Shown in pieces: positions 24,278 through 32,982 of a stretch of DNA of 35,808 nucleotides. The stretch comes from JAABRT01 sp038259155 (lineage in GTDB: Bacteria; Gemmatimonadota; Gemmatimonadetes; Gemmatimonadales; Gemmatimonadaceae). The stretch's first letter is position 1, and each line of letters begins with the position of its first letter. The notes below the pieces were generated by a model. The model was not told the origin of the DNA. It saw only the letters and a program-made list of their open reading frames with translations, and ran no database searches. The DNA lies in assembly GCA_038259155.1 (NCBI GenBank), contig JBBSPE010000033.1, positions 1 to 35,808 of the forward strand. Reading direction: 5' to 3'. The translations under genes and the position numbers were made by a program.

Positions 24278-25661
24278 CGTGTGCACCTTCTGCAGCTGAA
24301 TGTGTCGGGCCTGGCCCTTTCTCTTTGGCGGACGCGCTGGCAGAGGTGCCGTGCGCTCCCACGTGTCGCGCCCTGACGCCCTGCCACCACGCCAGGCGTT
24401 TCGCGATGTCGCGCTCGAAACCGAACGGACCCGGTTCATAAAAGCTACGCGACGCCAGCTCCTCGGGGAGGTAGTCCTGCGGGAGATAGGCATCCGGCGC
24501 TTCGAACGCGTATTGGTACCCGGCGCCATATCCGAGTTCCTTCATGAGCCCGGTCGGCGCGTTGCGCAGATGCAGTGGCACGGGCGCGGCCGGTGTTTCG
24601 CGCGCCGCTTCGAGCGCCTGCTTCCAGGCCACGTAGACGCGATTGGACTTGGGCGCCGTGGCGAGGTAGATCGCCGCTTCCGCCAGCGCGAGCTCACCCT
24701 CGGGAGAACCGAGTCGCTCGTAGGTCTGGGCCGCTGCCGTGACATGCACCAGTGCCTGCGGATCGGCCAGCCCGATGTCTTCCGACGCCATGCGAATCAT
24801 GCGGCGCGCAATGTACCGCGGATCCTCCCCGCCCTGAATCATGCGCGCCAACCAATAAAGCGCCCCCTGCGGGTCGCTCCCGCGCAGCGCTTTGTGCAGC
24901 GCGGAGATCAGGTTGTAGTGCTCCTCACCCGACTTGTCGTAGCGCGGCATGCGCTGCTGCGCCGCCTGCGCCACGAGGTCGCGACTCATCTCCGCGCCGT
25001 CCGGCACCAGCGCGGCAGCCGCTTCGAGCACACCCAGCACGCGACGCGCGTCACCATCGGCAAGTTCCGCCAGTGCTTGCACGGCTTCAGGACCCATGCG
25101 GAGCGAGCGCTTACCCAATCCGCGCTCGCGATCCGAGAGCGCCCGTTCCACCAATTGGGCCAGTGCCGATGCCGGCAACGGCTCCAGCACCACCACACGG
25201 GCGCGCGACAAAAGCGCACCGGTGAGTGCGAACGAGGGATTCTCCGTCGTGGCGCCCACCAGCACCACAGTGCCGGCCTCCACGTGCGGGAGAAAAGCGT
25301 CCTGCTGCGCCCGATTGAACCGGTGGATTTCATCCACGAACAGGAGCGTGCCTCGCCCCAGGTCGCGCCGGCTTCGTGCCTCTGCCACCACCTCGCGGAC
25401 GCGGGCCACCCCGTCGGTGACCGCCGAAAAGGCAACGAACTCCGCGTCGGTGGCGCGGGCGAGCACGCGCGCCAAGGTGGTCTTTCCCACGCCGGGCGGA
25501 CCCCAGAGAATCAGCGAGTCGATGGCGCCCTTCTCGATCGCGAAGCGCAACGGCGCGCCGGGCGCGAGCAGGTGCGCTTGGCCCACGATTTCGTCGAGTG
25601 TGCGCGGCCGCAGTCGCGACGCGAGCGGCTCGGCCACCTGGCTGGCGAAGAGCGACGACAT
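24255..25661 (-). CDS. rarA: Replication-associated AAA+ ATPase RarA (MgsA)
   Basis: This 468-residue AAA+ ATPase acts at stalled replication forks and resembles clamp-loader subunits. Walker A is GPPGVGKTT (about residues 48-56), Walker B is LLFVDEIHRFN, and the sensor segment ATTENPSFALTGALLSR follows. The C-terminal half (KSGEEHYNLISALHKALRGSDPQGALYWLARM and GYQYAFE) is the RarA-specific tetramerisation region. ATG 25661 opens directly into SSLFASQVAEPLASRLRP. A longer frame exists but overlaps the preceding gene. The last ~15 residues are acidic (HDGDDDRS) and lie over the LEA2 gene start. Confidence 0.93.
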   Translation of the reverse strand: MSSLFASQVAEPLASRLRPRTLDEIVGQAHLLAPGAPLRFAIEKGAIDSLILWGPPGVGKTTLARVLARATDAEFVAFSAVTDGVARVREVVAEARSRRDLGRGTLLFVDEIHRFNRAQQDAFLPHVEAGTVVLVGATTENPSFALTGALLSRARVVVLEPLPASALAQLVERALSDRERGLGKRSLRMGPEAVQALAELADGDARRVLGVLEAAAALVPDGAEMSRDLVAQAAQQRMPRYDKSGEEHYNLISALHKALRGSDPQGALYWLARMIQGGEDPRYIARRMIRMASEDIGLADPQALVHVTAAAQTYERLGSPEGELALAEAAIYLATAPKSNRVYVAWKQALEAARETPAAPVPLHLRNAPTGLMKELGYGAGYQYAFEAPDAYLPQDYLPEELASRSFYEPGPFGFERDIAKRLAWWQGVRARHVGAHGTSASASAKEKGPGPTHSAAEGAHDGDDDRS

Positions 25662-25668
25662 GCCGCGC

Positions 25669-26223
25669 TCAGTCCTGGTCGAGATTGAGTGGTTCGGGGC
25701 CAAGTCGCTCGAGACCGAGCTGCTCGACCACCAGCGCGAGGGCGCGATCCAGCTCCGGCGACGCACCCAGTGGTGCCGTCTCCGCGTTCCAGAGCGGTTC
25801 CGGCGCCACGGCACGCGGTGCGAATCCCATGCCGTCGAGCAGATGTACCCAGCGGTCCGAGCGGGCGTAGATCACCAGTCCGAGCGCTCCTGTCAACGTG
25901 AGCTGATCATCTGGCGTGTACACACTGACTTCCACGCCGCCGTACGTCGCCAGAGGAGACTGCAGCCGTCCCAGCGCTTCACGCACGTCCGGCAATGGCA
26001 GGAGCTGGCCGTGCCACGTCACACCGTCGCGGCCGAACTGCATGGTGAGGTCGACGGCCGGATCGAGATGCGCGGTGAGTGCATGCAGCACATTGACGAT
26101 GCGCTCGGCGTTCGACCACGCGAACAGCTCATGGAGCGCCCCTCGGTCTTGCGACACGTACCAGTCCGGCACGGGGCGAAAGCGAGGGACCCGCAGACCG
26201 TGCTCGACATCTTCTGACATCAT
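25669..26223 (-). CDS. Uncharacterised protein between cca and rarA
   Basis: I do not recognise this 184-residue protein. It has no signal peptide or membrane segment and is acidic, with mixed alpha/beta character: an N-terminal PRFRPVPDWYVSQDRG segment, LTMQFGRDGVTWHGQLLPLPDVREAL in the middle, and VEVSVYTPDDQLTLTGALGLVIYARSDRWVHLLDGMGF. Codon use fits its neighbours and the gene is packed tightly (3 bases after cca, 7 before rarA), so it is very likely real. The start is ATG 26223, with another ATG one codon later. A role linked to tRNA maturation or replication restart is possible only by position. Confidence 0.75.
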   Translation of the reverse strand: MMSEDVEHGLRVPRFRPVPDWYVSQDRGALHELFAWSNAERIVNVLHALTAHLDPAVDLTMQFGRDGVTWHGQLLPLPDVREALGRLQSPLATYGGVEVSVYTPDDQLTLTGALGLVIYARSDRWVHLLDGMGFAPRAVAPEPLWNAETAPLGASPELDRALALVVEQLGLERLGPEPLNLDQD

Positions 26224-26226
26224 GCC

Positions 26227-27501
26227 TCAGTCTACGCGATGCGCAGCCAGTCGCCGTGCTTCCGCGAGCAGCTGGTCTGTGTGATTGCGCGCCGGATCCT
26301 CGAGTACGAAGGCCAGCAAGCTCTGGAGCGTCCGGCCCAGCGCGGGGCCGGCGGCGAGCCCCGCGTGACGCAGGTCGTCGCCGTCGAGCGCCAGGTCGCC
26401 CACCTCGAGCGGGTCGCGGAAGGCCACACGTATGAGCCGACGGTGCAGCGATCGCCACGCTGAGGGCGCGGGAGCCGGTATTCGGCACCGCGTATCGGCG
26501 CACCAATGTGCAGCAGCGAGGCGCATGAACGCGGCCACACGCGTGCGCCCGATCCGTGCCGCCCAAGCGCGAAGTGTGCCATCGGTGATGCGGGCATCGG
26601 AGCGCAGCGTCTCGCCCATGTGCCCACCGATGTCATTCCACTTGCCGGTAAGTGAAACAATGGTTGCGCTTTCCTGATTCGAGAATTTCAGCGACCGGAG
26701 CACCGTCGGCAGACGGTCAGCGGGAACGGCACACAACAGCGCGGCGTGGCGAAGCGTGCGACGGAGCGGTCGGGTGGACACGCCAGGCATCGGCAGCGCG
26801 TCCACCGCCAGCAGCGTGCGCTCGTCAACCTCGGCGAGATCCGGAATCAGCGTCCCGAACGCCCCGCTCTGCTGCCACAGCCTGAGCGCTGCGGACGGCG
26901 CCACCACCTGCTCCATGGTCTTGTCCAGCTCCTGCTTGACCCGCTCGGCTGACAGACGCCCCAGGTGCGGCGCGGACGCACAGATCGCGTCCCACGTCGC
27001 CGCCTCGATCTGAAAGCCGAATCGCGCGGCGAATCGGATGGCCCGAAGCGCACGGAGTCGGTCCTCCTCGAACCGACTTTCGGCACGTCCCACGGCGCGT
27101 ACGAGACCGCGCTCGAGATCGCCGCGGCCATCGAATGGGTCTTCCAGCCGTTCGGCGAGCGGATCCCACGCCATGGCGTTGATCGTGAAGTCCCGCCGCG
27201 CCAGGTCGTCGCCCAGCGAGGCACCGAACTCGACCTCGGCATGCCGGCCGTCGGTGCGGATGTCGCGCCGGAAGGTGGTGACCTCATGCATGTGGCCGTC
27301 GCGGTCCAGGACACCAACGGTCCCGAACCTGATGCCGACCGGAATGGTGCGCCGGAAGAGCCGCTGTACGTCGGTGGGCCGAGCGGCAGTTGCGAGGTCC
27401 CAATCGAGATGGGCGAGGCCCAGCATGGCGTCGCGCACCGCCCCGCCAACGCACCAGGTCTCATGGCCTGCTGCCACCAGAGTCCGCGCCAGCACGAGCA
27501 C
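26227..27501 (-). CDS. cca: tRNA nucleotidyltransferase / poly(A) polymerase family (Cca)
   Basis: This 424-residue class II nucleotidyltransferase carries CVGGAVRDAMLGLAHLDWDLATAARP (about residues 17-42) with the metal-binding Asp-x-Asp, then RRDFTINAMAWDP, DPFDGRGDLERGLVRAVG and EEDRLRALRAIRFAARFGF. Enzymes of this type add or repair the 3' CCA of tRNA; related poly(A) polymerases look alike. Neither tRNA gene in this window encodes CCA, consistent with CCA addition. GTG 27501 is the first usable start, 32 bases after the SDR stop. The upstream frame reads RIDRIAHLRPPEP and could belong to the protein, but it has no standard start codon. Confidence 0.88.
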   Translation of the reverse strand: MLVLARTLVAAGHETWCVGGAVRDAMLGLAHLDWDLATAARPTDVQRLFRRTIPVGIRFGTVGVLDRDGHMHEVTTFRRDIRTDGRHAEVEFGASLGDDLARRDFTINAMAWDPLAERLEDPFDGRGDLERGLVRAVGRAESRFEEDRLRALRAIRFAARFGFQIEAATWDAICASAPHLGRLSAERVKQELDKTMEQVVAPSAALRLWQQSGAFGTLIPDLAEVDERTLLAVDALPMPGVSTRPLRRTLRHAALLCAVPADRLPTVLRSLKFSNQESATIVSLTGKWNDIGGHMGETLRSDARITDGTLRAWAARIGRTRVAAFMRLAAAHWCADTRCRIPAPAPSAWRSLHRRLIRVAFRDPLEVGDLALDGDDLRHAGLAAGPALGRTLQSLLAFVLEDPARNHTDQLLAEARRLAAHRVD

Positions 27502-27533
27502 GGGCTCGGGCGGACGCAGGTGCGCGATGCGGT

Positions 27534-28301
27534 CTATCCGCAGAGAACGCTCCCGCCGTTCACGTTGAGCACTTCACCCGTGATATGGCGTGCCAGCGGG
27601 CTGCAGAGGAAGGCAATGGGTCCGGCGATATCGGCGGGGCTCGCGACGCGCCCGAGTGGGATGGCGCTCTCGATGCGGGCGCGGCCGTCGCCGGCGAAAG
27701 GTCGAGAGACGGCGTCGGTGTCAACCCAGCCCGGCGCGACGGTGTTGACGGTGATGTCGCGCGGGGCCAGCTCCACGGCGAGGGACTTTACGAACGCGAT
27801 CACGGCCCCCTTGGTCGCTGCATAATCGGCGTGAAAGGCCTCGCCGCGCTGACCGGCGGTGCTGGCGACCAGCACAATGCGGCCGCCTTCGGGCAGTCTG
27901 CGGGCGGCCTCGCGGCAGCCAAAGAAGACGCCATCGAGATTGAGCGCCATGGTGGAGCGCCACCGGACATCGTCCAGCTCCCTGGTGGGCGTGGGAACAT
28001 CGGGCCACACACCAGAGTTTCCCACAAAGATATCCACACCGCCAAGATGCTCTTCTGCCACGTCGAACAGCGACTGATTACCCTCAATTGTTGATAAATC
28101 AGCCTGATGTGGAAAAGCCATCACGCCGTGCGCCGCGCAGGCATCGGCCACCGCTCGCGCGGCGTCGGCACGCCGACTGTAGCCAATGATCACGTGTGCG
28201 CCCGCGCGCGCCAGAAGGAGCGCGGTGGCCGCGCCGATGCCGCGCGAGCCGCCGGTGATGATCGCGCGCCGGCCATCAAGAGCAAGGAAGGGAGACTTCA
28301 T
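27534..28301 (-). CDS. Short-chain dehydrogenase/reductase (FabG-like)
   Basis: This 255-residue NAD(P)-dependent oxidoreductase has the Rossmann start ITGGSRGIGAA, DIFVGNSG (in place of NAG), the catalytic Ser in LVASTAGQRG, Tyr160 and Lys164 in YAATK, and VNTVAPGWVDTD. The C-terminus ends LNVNGG, as in FabG-type 3-oxoacyl-ACP reductases. FabG or another ketone/alcohol reductase cannot be told apart by sequence. ATG 28301 lacks a Shine-Dalgarno and is preceded by an A+T-rich gap of about 97 bases. It is the likely first gene of the run SDR-cca-unknown-rarA-LEA2-hflX. Confidence 0.88.
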   Translation of the reverse strand: MKSPFLALDGRRAIITGGSRGIGAATALLLARAGAHVIIGYSRRADAARAVADACAAHGVMAFPHQADLSTIEGNQSLFDVAEEHLGGVDIFVGNSGVWPDVPTPTRELDDVRWRSTMALNLDGVFFGCREAARRLPEGGRIVLVASTAGQRGEAFHADYAATKGAVIAFVKSLAVELAPRDITVNTVAPGWVDTDAVSRPFAGDGRARIESAIPLGRVASPADIAGPIAFLCSPLARHITGEVLNVNGGSVLCG

Positions 28302-28398
28302 ATTGTATGTAACTTTAGGTGAGTCAGACTAAACCATTCATTAGTATTGTTTTACGACACGAGTGCTATACCACGTTACCACAGTCGAACCACCCGCA
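28302..28398 (-). promoter_or_regulatory. A+T-rich region with candidate promoter of the SDR-hflX run
   Basis: This is the most A+T-rich stretch of the window. On the minus strand TAAAGT (28317-28312) lies ten bases before ATG 28301 and TACAAT directly abuts it; no good -35 is visible and there is no Shine-Dalgarno. GAGTGCTAT at 28361-28369 resembles half of a CIRCE site, but its partner is poor. Confidence 0.4.
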
Positions 28399-28962
28399 TC
28401 AGATCTCACCCTCGATAGACTCACAGATGAGATGCTGCACGCACAGGTGAATCTCCTGCGCGCGATCCGTGCGGTCCGTAGGCACGATGATGTTCACATC
28501 GCTCAGCGCGGCAAGCTGGCCGCCGTCGCGTGCCGACAGCGAAAGTACCTGCATCTTCCGTTCTCGCGCCGCTTTGGCCGCCTCCAGGACATTGGGAGAA
28601 TTGCCCGATGTGGAATGAATGATCAAAAGATCTCCTTCGCGCCCCAGGGCTTCCACCTGTCTGGAAAAAATGTGATCGAAGCCGAGATCGTTACCAGCGG
28701 CCGTAAGAAGCGACGTATCGGTGGTGAGCGCGATCGCCGGATACGCCCGGCGGTTCTTCATGTAGCGCACGACGTACTCGGTTGCCATATGCTGAGCGTC
28801 GGCCGCTGAGCCGCCGTTGCCACAGAAGAACAACGTGCCGCCGCCCTCGAGGGTCCGGCGCACCAGCGCCGCCGCCTGGGCAATCTCCGCGGAGAGTGTG
28901 TCCGCCGTCCGGCGCGCCGTTTCGGCGAGGTCCTGCAACGCATGCACGAGCAAGTGGGGCAT
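28399..28962 (-). CDS. gmhA: Sedoheptulose-7-phosphate isomerase GmhA
   Basis: This 187-residue SIS-domain isomerase converts sedoheptulose 7-phosphate to D-glycero-D-manno-heptose 7-phosphate, the first step of ADP-heptose synthesis for LPS core. It shows FFCGNGGSAADAQHMATEYVVRY (about residues 45-67, with the catalytic and zinc-binding His and Glu), LTTDTSLLTAAGND, HSTSGNSPNV and the C-terminal AQEIHLCVQHLICE. The length is usual for the family. The next pathway enzyme, HldA, is at 15.2 kb. It lies 89 bases after the PHP phosphatase gene. Confidence 0.93.
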   Translation of the reverse strand: MPHLLVHALQDLAETARRTADTLSAEIAQAAALVRRTLEGGGTLFFCGNGGSAADAQHMATEYVVRYMKNRRAYPAIALTTDTSLLTAAGNDLGFDHIFSRQVEALGREGDLLIIHSTSGNSPNVLEAAKAARERKMQVLSLSARDGGQLAALSDVNIIVPTDRTDRAQEIHLCVQHLICESIEGEI

Positions 28963-29051
28963 GGGCCTTCGTTTGAGTGATGAGCGATAAGGAAAGGCGC
29001 GGGATCGAACGCTCGGTCGGTCACCAGCGGACCGGAATCCGCGGCCAGAAG

Positions 29052-29804
29052 TCAGCGACCGAACATACGCCGAACTCTGCGAAAGGCGCCACCGGTGGCG
29101 AATGGCGGCACCGGTTCGGGATCCTCGTCGGCCAGCACCAGTTCGGCGTTGCGATGGGTGAGCAGCTGCACCTGTGCCTCGGTGGCCCCCTGCTCCGTCA
29201 GCCAGCGAGCGCCCGCCGCGAGCGAGCGTCTATCGCCATGATTGTCTGAAGCCAGAATGTCCACGAGTCCTGCGGCCAGCAGGTCCCGCGCCAGCTCACT
29301 GGGTCCACCGCGACCCAGCAACACGCTCACATCCGTCTGGATGACCACCCCCGCCTTCCGGAAGTCCCGCACGTGCTCCACGGTGCAGCCAAAGTAGCGC
29401 TCCGGGTGGGCGAGAATGGGAGTCCGACCGCTCCGCGCGATGCGACGCAGCTCCTGCAGCGCGCCACGAGGGATCCCCCCGATACTGAACTCCACGAGCA
29501 GCGCACGCGAGGCGCAGAGCGTGAGGCCGAGGTCTGTGAGGTCGGCGCCGGGCTGATCGAGCATGATTTCCCAGCCGAGCCCCAGCACGGGGCCTTGGTC
29601 ACCGACCGCGCCCTGCAGGCTCGCCAGGAGCGCCTGATGCGCGTCGAACGGCGCGAGGGCGGCCTGTGAGGCGTTCAGATGGGGCGTGCACACAAGACGC
29701 GTCACGCCTTCCGCCCGGAACTGCTCGAGAATCGGCTGGCTCACCTCCACCGACGGCGAACCATCATCGACCCCGGGCAGAAGGTGCGTGTGCAGATCGA
29801 TCAC
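29052..29804 (-). CDS. CpsB/CapC-type PHP-family tyrosine phosphatase
   Basis: This 250-residue protein matches the PHP-fold phosphatases (CpsB, YwqE, Wzb-like function) that dephosphorylate tyrosine kinases controlling capsule or exopolysaccharide export. The metal-binding motifs are present in order: IDLHTHLLPGVDDG at the very N-terminus, CTPHLNASQ, EIMLD, ILAHPERY and LASDNHG. No BY-kinase or polysaccharide cluster is seen nearby, so its partner lies elsewhere. The start is GTG 29804, overlapping the preceding gene as GTGA. A C-terminal tail rich in Pro and Arg follows the core. Confidence 0.88.
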   Translation of the reverse strand: MIDLHTHLLPGVDDGSPSVEVSQPILEQFRAEGVTRLVCTPHLNASQAALAPFDAHQALLASLQGAVGDQGPVLGLGWEIMLDQPGADLTDLGLTLCASRALLVEFSIGGIPRGALQELRRIARSGRTPILAHPERYFGCTVEHVRDFRKAGVVIQTDVSVLLGRGGPSELARDLLAAGLVDILASDNHGDRRSLAAGARWLTEQGATEAQVQLLTHRNAELVLADEDPEPVPPFATGGAFRRVRRMFGR

Positions 29805-30139
29805 GTCGCCTCCGGAATCCCCGCGATGCGCGCCATAGCGTCGTCAGCGAGCGCCTCAAGCCGAGTGGGATCGTGTACGGCGGCCTCGAAAGCGTAGGTG
29901 ACCAGCGCATCGATCGCCAGCAGGTCGAGGGCGGACTCACGGTCCGTTGCGCCCTCCGCGAGAAGCGATTTGAGCCGCGTCTCGCCCACCTGGAGACAGG
30001 CCTCGGGCGCTTCGGAGGCCGGCCGATCGGCGTGCGGAGACATCAACTCCCGCAGCCGGCCGAGCAGCGCCTTCGGCGGCGGAGGCTGGACAGCGCCAAG
30101 CCACTCGCCGACGGTTTCCGCACGCACTTCCCCGCTCAT
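29801..30139 (-). CDS. Small uncharacterised protein coupled to alaS
   Basis: This is a 112-residue, soluble, helix-rich protein (GRLRELMSPHADRP, ETRLKSLLAEGATDRESALDLLAIDALVTYAFEAAVHD). I recognise no family. Its ATG overlaps the alaS stop (ATGA) and its stop overlaps the next GTG (GTGA), so it is sandwiched by coupling signals on both sides and is very probably translated. Function is unknown. Confidence 0.7.
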   Translation of the reverse strand: MSGEVRAETVGEWLGAVQPPPPKALLGRLRELMSPHADRPASEAPEACLQVGETRLKSLLAEGATDRESALDLLAIDALVTYAFEAAVHDPTRLEALADDAMARIAGIPEAT

Positions 30140-32922
30140 GTCGAGAGCGACTCCGACGCGCGTTCCAGTACGGCCGTCGACGCCTGTAGCGCCTCGTCCA
30201 GCCGCGCGGGATCGGGCAGGCCGGCCTGCGCCATGTGCGGCTTGCCGCCGCCGCGTCCGCCAACCACGGCCGCGATGTCGCGCACGAGTGCGTCGGCGCG
30301 CAGCCCACGCTCCCGCAGGTCGTCACTCACCACCACGAGCAACGCCGCTTTTCCATCACCGAAGTCTGCCCCCAGCACGCCCACGCCGCTCGGCAGTGCT
30401 TCGCGCACGGCGTCTCCAAGCGCCTGCAGTCCCTTGGCGTCGGACACGTCAACGCGAGAGACCGCGACGGTCAGCATCCCCACCTGAACCGCCGTTTTCG
30501 CCAGCGCGCCCGCAACTCCACCACCAGCTCCGCCGCTGCGCATGGCCTCATCCAACCGCTTCTCGAGCGCACGCTTGTCCTCGAGCAGCGTCTCCACCTT
30601 GCGTTCCAGTGTCTCGAGCGCCGAGGTACCGCCGCCCACGTTCACCTTGAGCCGCTGCCCAATGGCACTCAGCGCGTGGTCACGCACAGACAGCAGCTCG
30701 AACCCCTTGCGACCGGTGACCGCCTCGATGCGCCGAACGCCGGCGGCCACACCGCTCTCGCTCACCACGCGGAACAGCCCGATCTCCGCGGTGTTGCGCA
30801 CGTGCGTACCACCGCAGAGCTCGATGCTGAGCGATTCCACGTCCACCACACGCACCACGTCGCCGTACTTCTCGCCGAACAGCGCCATCGCTCCGGCCGC
30901 CACGGCCTCATCGTACGACCGCTCGGTGGTGCGCACGGGCGCTGCCTGCCAGATGCCTTCATTGACTTGGCGCTCGATGCTCGCCAGCTGCTCGCCGGTC
31001 ACGGGACCGTGATGCGTGAAGTCGAAGCGCAGCCGTTCCGGCGATACCAGCGACCCGGCCTGGTGTACGTGCTCGCCCAGGTGCGCGCGGAGTGCCGAGT
31101 GCAGAAGATGCGTCGCGGTATGGTTGCGCTCGATGTCGCGACGCCGGTCGCCCGGAACGCGCGCCACCACCTCGCCGAAGGCGATCGTGCCGGTGACGGT
31201 GCCGACCGCCGCGATGCGCCCGTCCGCCTTCTTGACGTCTTCGACCTCCACGCGCCAACCATCGCCCACAATTTCGCCGCGGTCCGACACCTGACCACCC
31301 GACTCGGCATAGAACGGCGACTCGCGGAGCATCACGGCCACACGTCCGTCGTCCAGCGTGCGCACGGCCGTGACGTCGGTCTTCGCTTCCATAGTGGCGT
31401 AGCCAACGAAGCGGCCCTCGGGATCACCAACGCCGGCACGCTCCCACGCGTCGGGATTTGCGAAGTCATCGGCGGTCACCGTGAGGCCGCGCGCCTTGCG
31501 ATCGTCCTGCGACTGCTTGCGCTGCGCCCCAAGGGACGCCTCGAAGCCGGCAAAATCCACGAGATAGCCGCGTTCGCGCGCCATGAGTTCGGTGAGATCC
31601 ACCGGGAACCCGTAGGTGTCGTACAACCGGAAAACGTCATCACCCGCGATTGTCCCGCGCACCGACGTTGACCCCTGCGTAGAGCCCACGGGCGCCAGCT
31701 GATCGAAGCGCTCCATGCCACCGTCAATCGTGGCGAGGAAGCGCTCCTCTTCGGCACGCGTTGTGGCCAACAGATGCGAACGCCGCGTCTGCAGGTCGGG
31801 GTACAGCTCGCGCATGGAGTCGATCACGACCTCCACCACGTGCACCAACGTGGGCTCGCGCCGGCCGAGCAGCCAGGCGTGGCGCACGGCGCGCCGCAGG
31901 ATGCGACGCAGCACGTAGCCGCGCCCTTCATTGCTGGGAAACACGCCGTCGGCCAACAGAAACGCCACGGCTCGTGCATGGTCCGCGATCACTCGGTACG
32001 ACGCACTGTCCACAACGCGACCGTCCGGTGTGTGTGCGGTGCCATCACCCGCGCCAGGACGCCACGGATACGGAATCCCGACGATCTGCTCGACCTTCGC
32101 GATGTACGGCTGGAACAGGTCGGTGTGAAAGTTGTTGGTGACGCCCTGCTTCACCGCCGCGATGCGCTCGAGACCGGCACCGGTGTCCACGCTCGGTTTG
32201 GGCAGCGGCTGCATGGTGCCATCGGCCTGCCGGTCGAACTGCATGAACACGAGATTCCAAATCTCAAGAAAGCGCCCGGCCTCGGCGCCTTCGACGAAGT
32301 CGTCCTGCGAAAACTCCACCACCTGGCTGTCCGTCCAGGCGCCCTCGGCGCCCTGCGGCACGGCCCAGTCCTTCGCCATGGCCGCGAGGTCCACATAGAT
32401 CTCCGAACACGGACCACACGGACCCGTGTCGGCCATCTGCCAGAAGTTGTCCTTGTGGCCCAATCCGTAGATGCGGTTCTCGGGCAAGCCCGACAGCTCA
32501 CGCCAGAGCGCACGTGCCTCATCGTCTTCATGGAACACGGTGACACGCAGATGCTCTGGCGGCAGACCGAGTTCCTCCGTCACAAACTGCCAGGCGAACT
32601 TGATCGCGTCGCGCTTGAAGTAGTCCCCAAACGAGAAGTTGCCGAGCATCTCGAAAAAGGTGTGGTGACGCGCGGTGTGCCCCACCTGCTCGAGGTCGTT
32701 GTGCTTGCCTCCCGCGCGCACGCACTTCTGCGACGTGGTCGCGCGGCGCCCGTACTCGGGGTCCTCGAGGCCGAGGAACACGCGCTTGAAGGGGACCATC
32801 CCGGCGTTCGTGAACAGCAGGGTGGGATCGTCGGCAGGGACGAGGGAGGCCGACGGTCGGATGACGTGGCCGTGGCGTTCGAAGAACGCGAGGAATCGGG
32901 AGCGGATCTCGGACGAGAGCAT
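30136..32922 (-). CDS. alaS: Alanyl-tRNA synthetase
   Basis: This 928-residue class II synthetase is slightly longer than the E. coli enzyme (876). The catalytic core starts at SSEIRSRFLAFFERHGHVIRPSASLVP and includes TNAGMVPFKRVFLG and the GAGLERIAAV segment. The editing domain carries HTATH (His601, His605) and CGGTH (Cys703, His707), which bind zinc and clear Ser- or Gly-tRNA-Ala. The C-terminal oligomerisation domain ends in GGRGGGKPHMAQAG. No Shine-Dalgarno precedes ATG 32922; the upstream bases are pyrimidine-rich. recA-recX-alaS order is common in bacteria. Confidence 0.97.
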   Translation of the reverse strand: MLSSEIRSRFLAFFERHGHVIRPSASLVPADDPTLLFTNAGMVPFKRVFLGLEDPEYGRRATTSQKCVRAGGKHNDLEQVGHTARHHTFFEMLGNFSFGDYFKRDAIKFAWQFVTEELGLPPEHLRVTVFHEDDEARALWRELSGLPENRIYGLGHKDNFWQMADTGPCGPCSEIYVDLAAMAKDWAVPQGAEGAWTDSQVVEFSQDDFVEGAEAGRFLEIWNLVFMQFDRQADGTMQPLPKPSVDTGAGLERIAAVKQGVTNNFHTDLFQPYIAKVEQIVGIPYPWRPGAGDGTAHTPDGRVVDSASYRVIADHARAVAFLLADGVFPSNEGRGYVLRRILRRAVRHAWLLGRREPTLVHVVEVVIDSMRELYPDLQTRRSHLLATTRAEEERFLATIDGGMERFDQLAPVGSTQGSTSVRGTIAGDDVFRLYDTYGFPVDLTELMARERGYLVDFAGFEASLGAQRKQSQDDRKARGLTVTADDFANPDAWERAGVGDPEGRFVGYATMEAKTDVTAVRTLDDGRVAVMLRESPFYAESGGQVSDRGEIVGDGWRVEVEDVKKADGRIAAVGTVTGTIAFGEVVARVPGDRRRDIERNHTATHLLHSALRAHLGEHVHQAGSLVSPERLRFDFTHHGPVTGEQLASIERQVNEGIWQAAPVRTTERSYDEAVAAGAMALFGEKYGDVVRVVDVESLSIELCGGTHVRNTAEIGLFRVVSESGVAAGVRRIEAVTGRKGFELLSVRDHALSAIGQRLKVNVGGGTSALETLERKVETLLEDKRALEKRLDEAMRSGGAGGGVAGALAKTAVQVGMLTVAVSRVDVSDAKGLQALGDAVREALPSGVGVLGADFGDGKAALLVVVSDDLRERGLRADALVRDIAAVVGGRGGGKPHMAQAGLPDPARLDEALQASTAVLERASESLST

Positions 32923-32937
32923 AGGTGGGGAAATATA
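32923..32937 (-). promoter_or_regulatory. Candidate -10 box of alaS abutting the start codon
   Basis: On the minus strand TATATT (32937-32932) is followed by nine bases (TCCCCACCT) and then ATG 32922. A transcript from here would start within about three bases of the ATG. No convincing -35 is seen, and alaS may also be read through from recX. Confidence 0.35.
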
Positions 32938-32982
32938 TGCCCGTCCATCGTCGCCGTGTGACTCCTACCGCCCGTGCACTCG

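Noticed and set aside
28341..28369. Possible CIRCE element upstream of the SDR gene (TTAGTATTG and GAGTGCTAT)
   Set aside because: The right half matches 8 of 9, but the left half matches only 6 of 9 and the spacing is 11 rather than 9. The downstream genes are not chaperones.
30235..31671. 478-codon plus-strand open frame opposite alaS
   Set aside because: It is a shadow of the alaS codons, His/Arg-rich, without domains or a plausible start context.
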